From Rana temporaria (taxonomy: Eukaryota; Chordata; Amphibia; Anura; Ranidae), in assembly GCF_905171775.1 (NCBI RefSeq), contig NC_053491.1, positions 221,812,486 to 221,876,485 of the forward strand: a stretch of DNA of 64,000 nt, read 5' to 3'. Both the position numbers and the translations under genes were made by a program. This document shows positions 63,658 to 64,000 of this stretch, one piece after another. Position 1 is the stretch's first letter; each line of letters begins with the position of its first letter. Below the pieces are notes generated by a model. That model saw only the letters and a program-made list of their open reading frames with translations. It was not told where the DNA came from and made no database searches.

Positions 63658-64000
63658 TATAACAAGTACTCGTACCAGTTGTCCAACAATGATATTTACT
63701 GCTTTTTATAAAGAAATACAATTGATTTTATGCAGTATTGAGTTTAGCCTTTTGGCCCGGCCCTCCAAAATATTTTTAGTTTCTCATGTGGCCCCATCGA
63801 AAAAATAATTGCCCACCCCTGCTCTAGGATGAGGTAACAATCTATTATACTTGTTTTACCTCCAAGTAACATAAATCTATATAGATGTCAATTTGTATAG
63901 AAAACAATCAATATGTATGGGACAAGAGTATAGCAGTATCTCAGTATCACCCCCATATGGTACTATCAAATGCATCCCCAAAACTTTTGTAAGTTATATA
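63658..64000. other. Intron 14, with a hAT-like fragment at about 63745-63826
   Basis: GGCCCGGCCCTCCAAAATAT and GGCCCCATCGAAAAAATAATTGCCCACCCCTG resemble the right end of hAT-type elements that begin CAGGGGTGGGCAA. The matching left end was not found. The rest is unassigned AT-rich intron. Confidence 0.5.

Noticed and set aside
61783..63808. Long open frames (up to 339 residues) rich in Pro/Cys/Ser or His/Cys/Ala
   Set aside because: They are translations of minisatellite units whose length is not a multiple of three and which lack stops; they appear in all three frames and lie in GNPTAB intron 14.
1..64000. tRNA, rRNA, snoRNA or miRNA genes
   Set aside because: No cloverleaf, box C/D or H/ACA, or conserved miRNA sequence could be supported by eye; hairpins seen are in repeats.

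Overview
This is vertebrate nuclear DNA, most likely from a frog (ranoid anuran). Its one cellular gene is split into small exons with GT/AG borders, and the introns are packed with repeat types abundant in frog genomes: DIRS tyrosine-recombinase retrotransposons, Tc1-like transposons, a Penelope-like element, a Tx1/L1-like LINE, and many short inverted-repeat elements. The organism call is an inference from gene architecture and repeats; no species can be named from the sequence alone.

The gene is GNPTAB on the + strand, encoding the alpha/beta precursor of GlcNAc-1-phosphotransferase, the Golgi enzyme that starts the mannose-6-phosphate tag on lysosomal enzymes. Eleven consecutive coding exons are visible (9193-9234, 12361-12566, 14230-14294, 16809-16943, 37136-37297, 46178-46357, 50495-50665, 56080-56203, 58293-58493, 59322-60268, 61354-61553). 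Every intron phase matches at every junction and the joined frame stays open. They correspond to exons 4-14 of the mammalian gene, about residues 109-972 of the human protein by my recollection: spacer, Stealth CR2 catalytic block, two LNR/Notch repeats, the large middle exon, the site-1-protease cleavage region and the start of CR3. Exons 1-3 and 15 onward lie outside the window.

Region by region: 1-2290 is the 3' end of a decayed DIRS copy. 2291-6200 is an antisense LINE with a fold-back element inside it. 6577-9040 holds short inverted-repeat elements. 9193-16943 carries exons 4-7 with small repeats between them. Intron 7 (16944-37135, about 20 kb) holds a structurally complete 6-kb DIRS element (19759-25794) nested in an older repeat, a Tc1 element with a Penelope-like insertion, further Tc1 relics and two compound microsatellites. 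Introns 8 and 9 (37298-50494) are full of inverted-repeat elements, including a perfect 55-bp inverted repeat. Intron 10 (50666-56079) holds a Tc1 element split by a 2.8-kb Penelope-like element with a 14-bp target duplication, a GIY-YIG endonuclease relic and a hammerhead-ribozyme-like motif. Introns 11-13 carry a hAT MITE with an 8-bp duplication and a divergent DIRS end. Intron 14 contains two adjoining minisatellites (22-bp and 31-bp units) joined by a perfect hairpin.

The most noteworthy items are the DIRS element with its complete inverted-terminal-repeat/internal-complementary-region structure, the Penelope-like insertion with its ribozyme relic, a family of GTACACA-ended elements with re-created terminal hairpins, the paired minisatellites, and an altered site-1-protease cleavage residue in GNPTAB.
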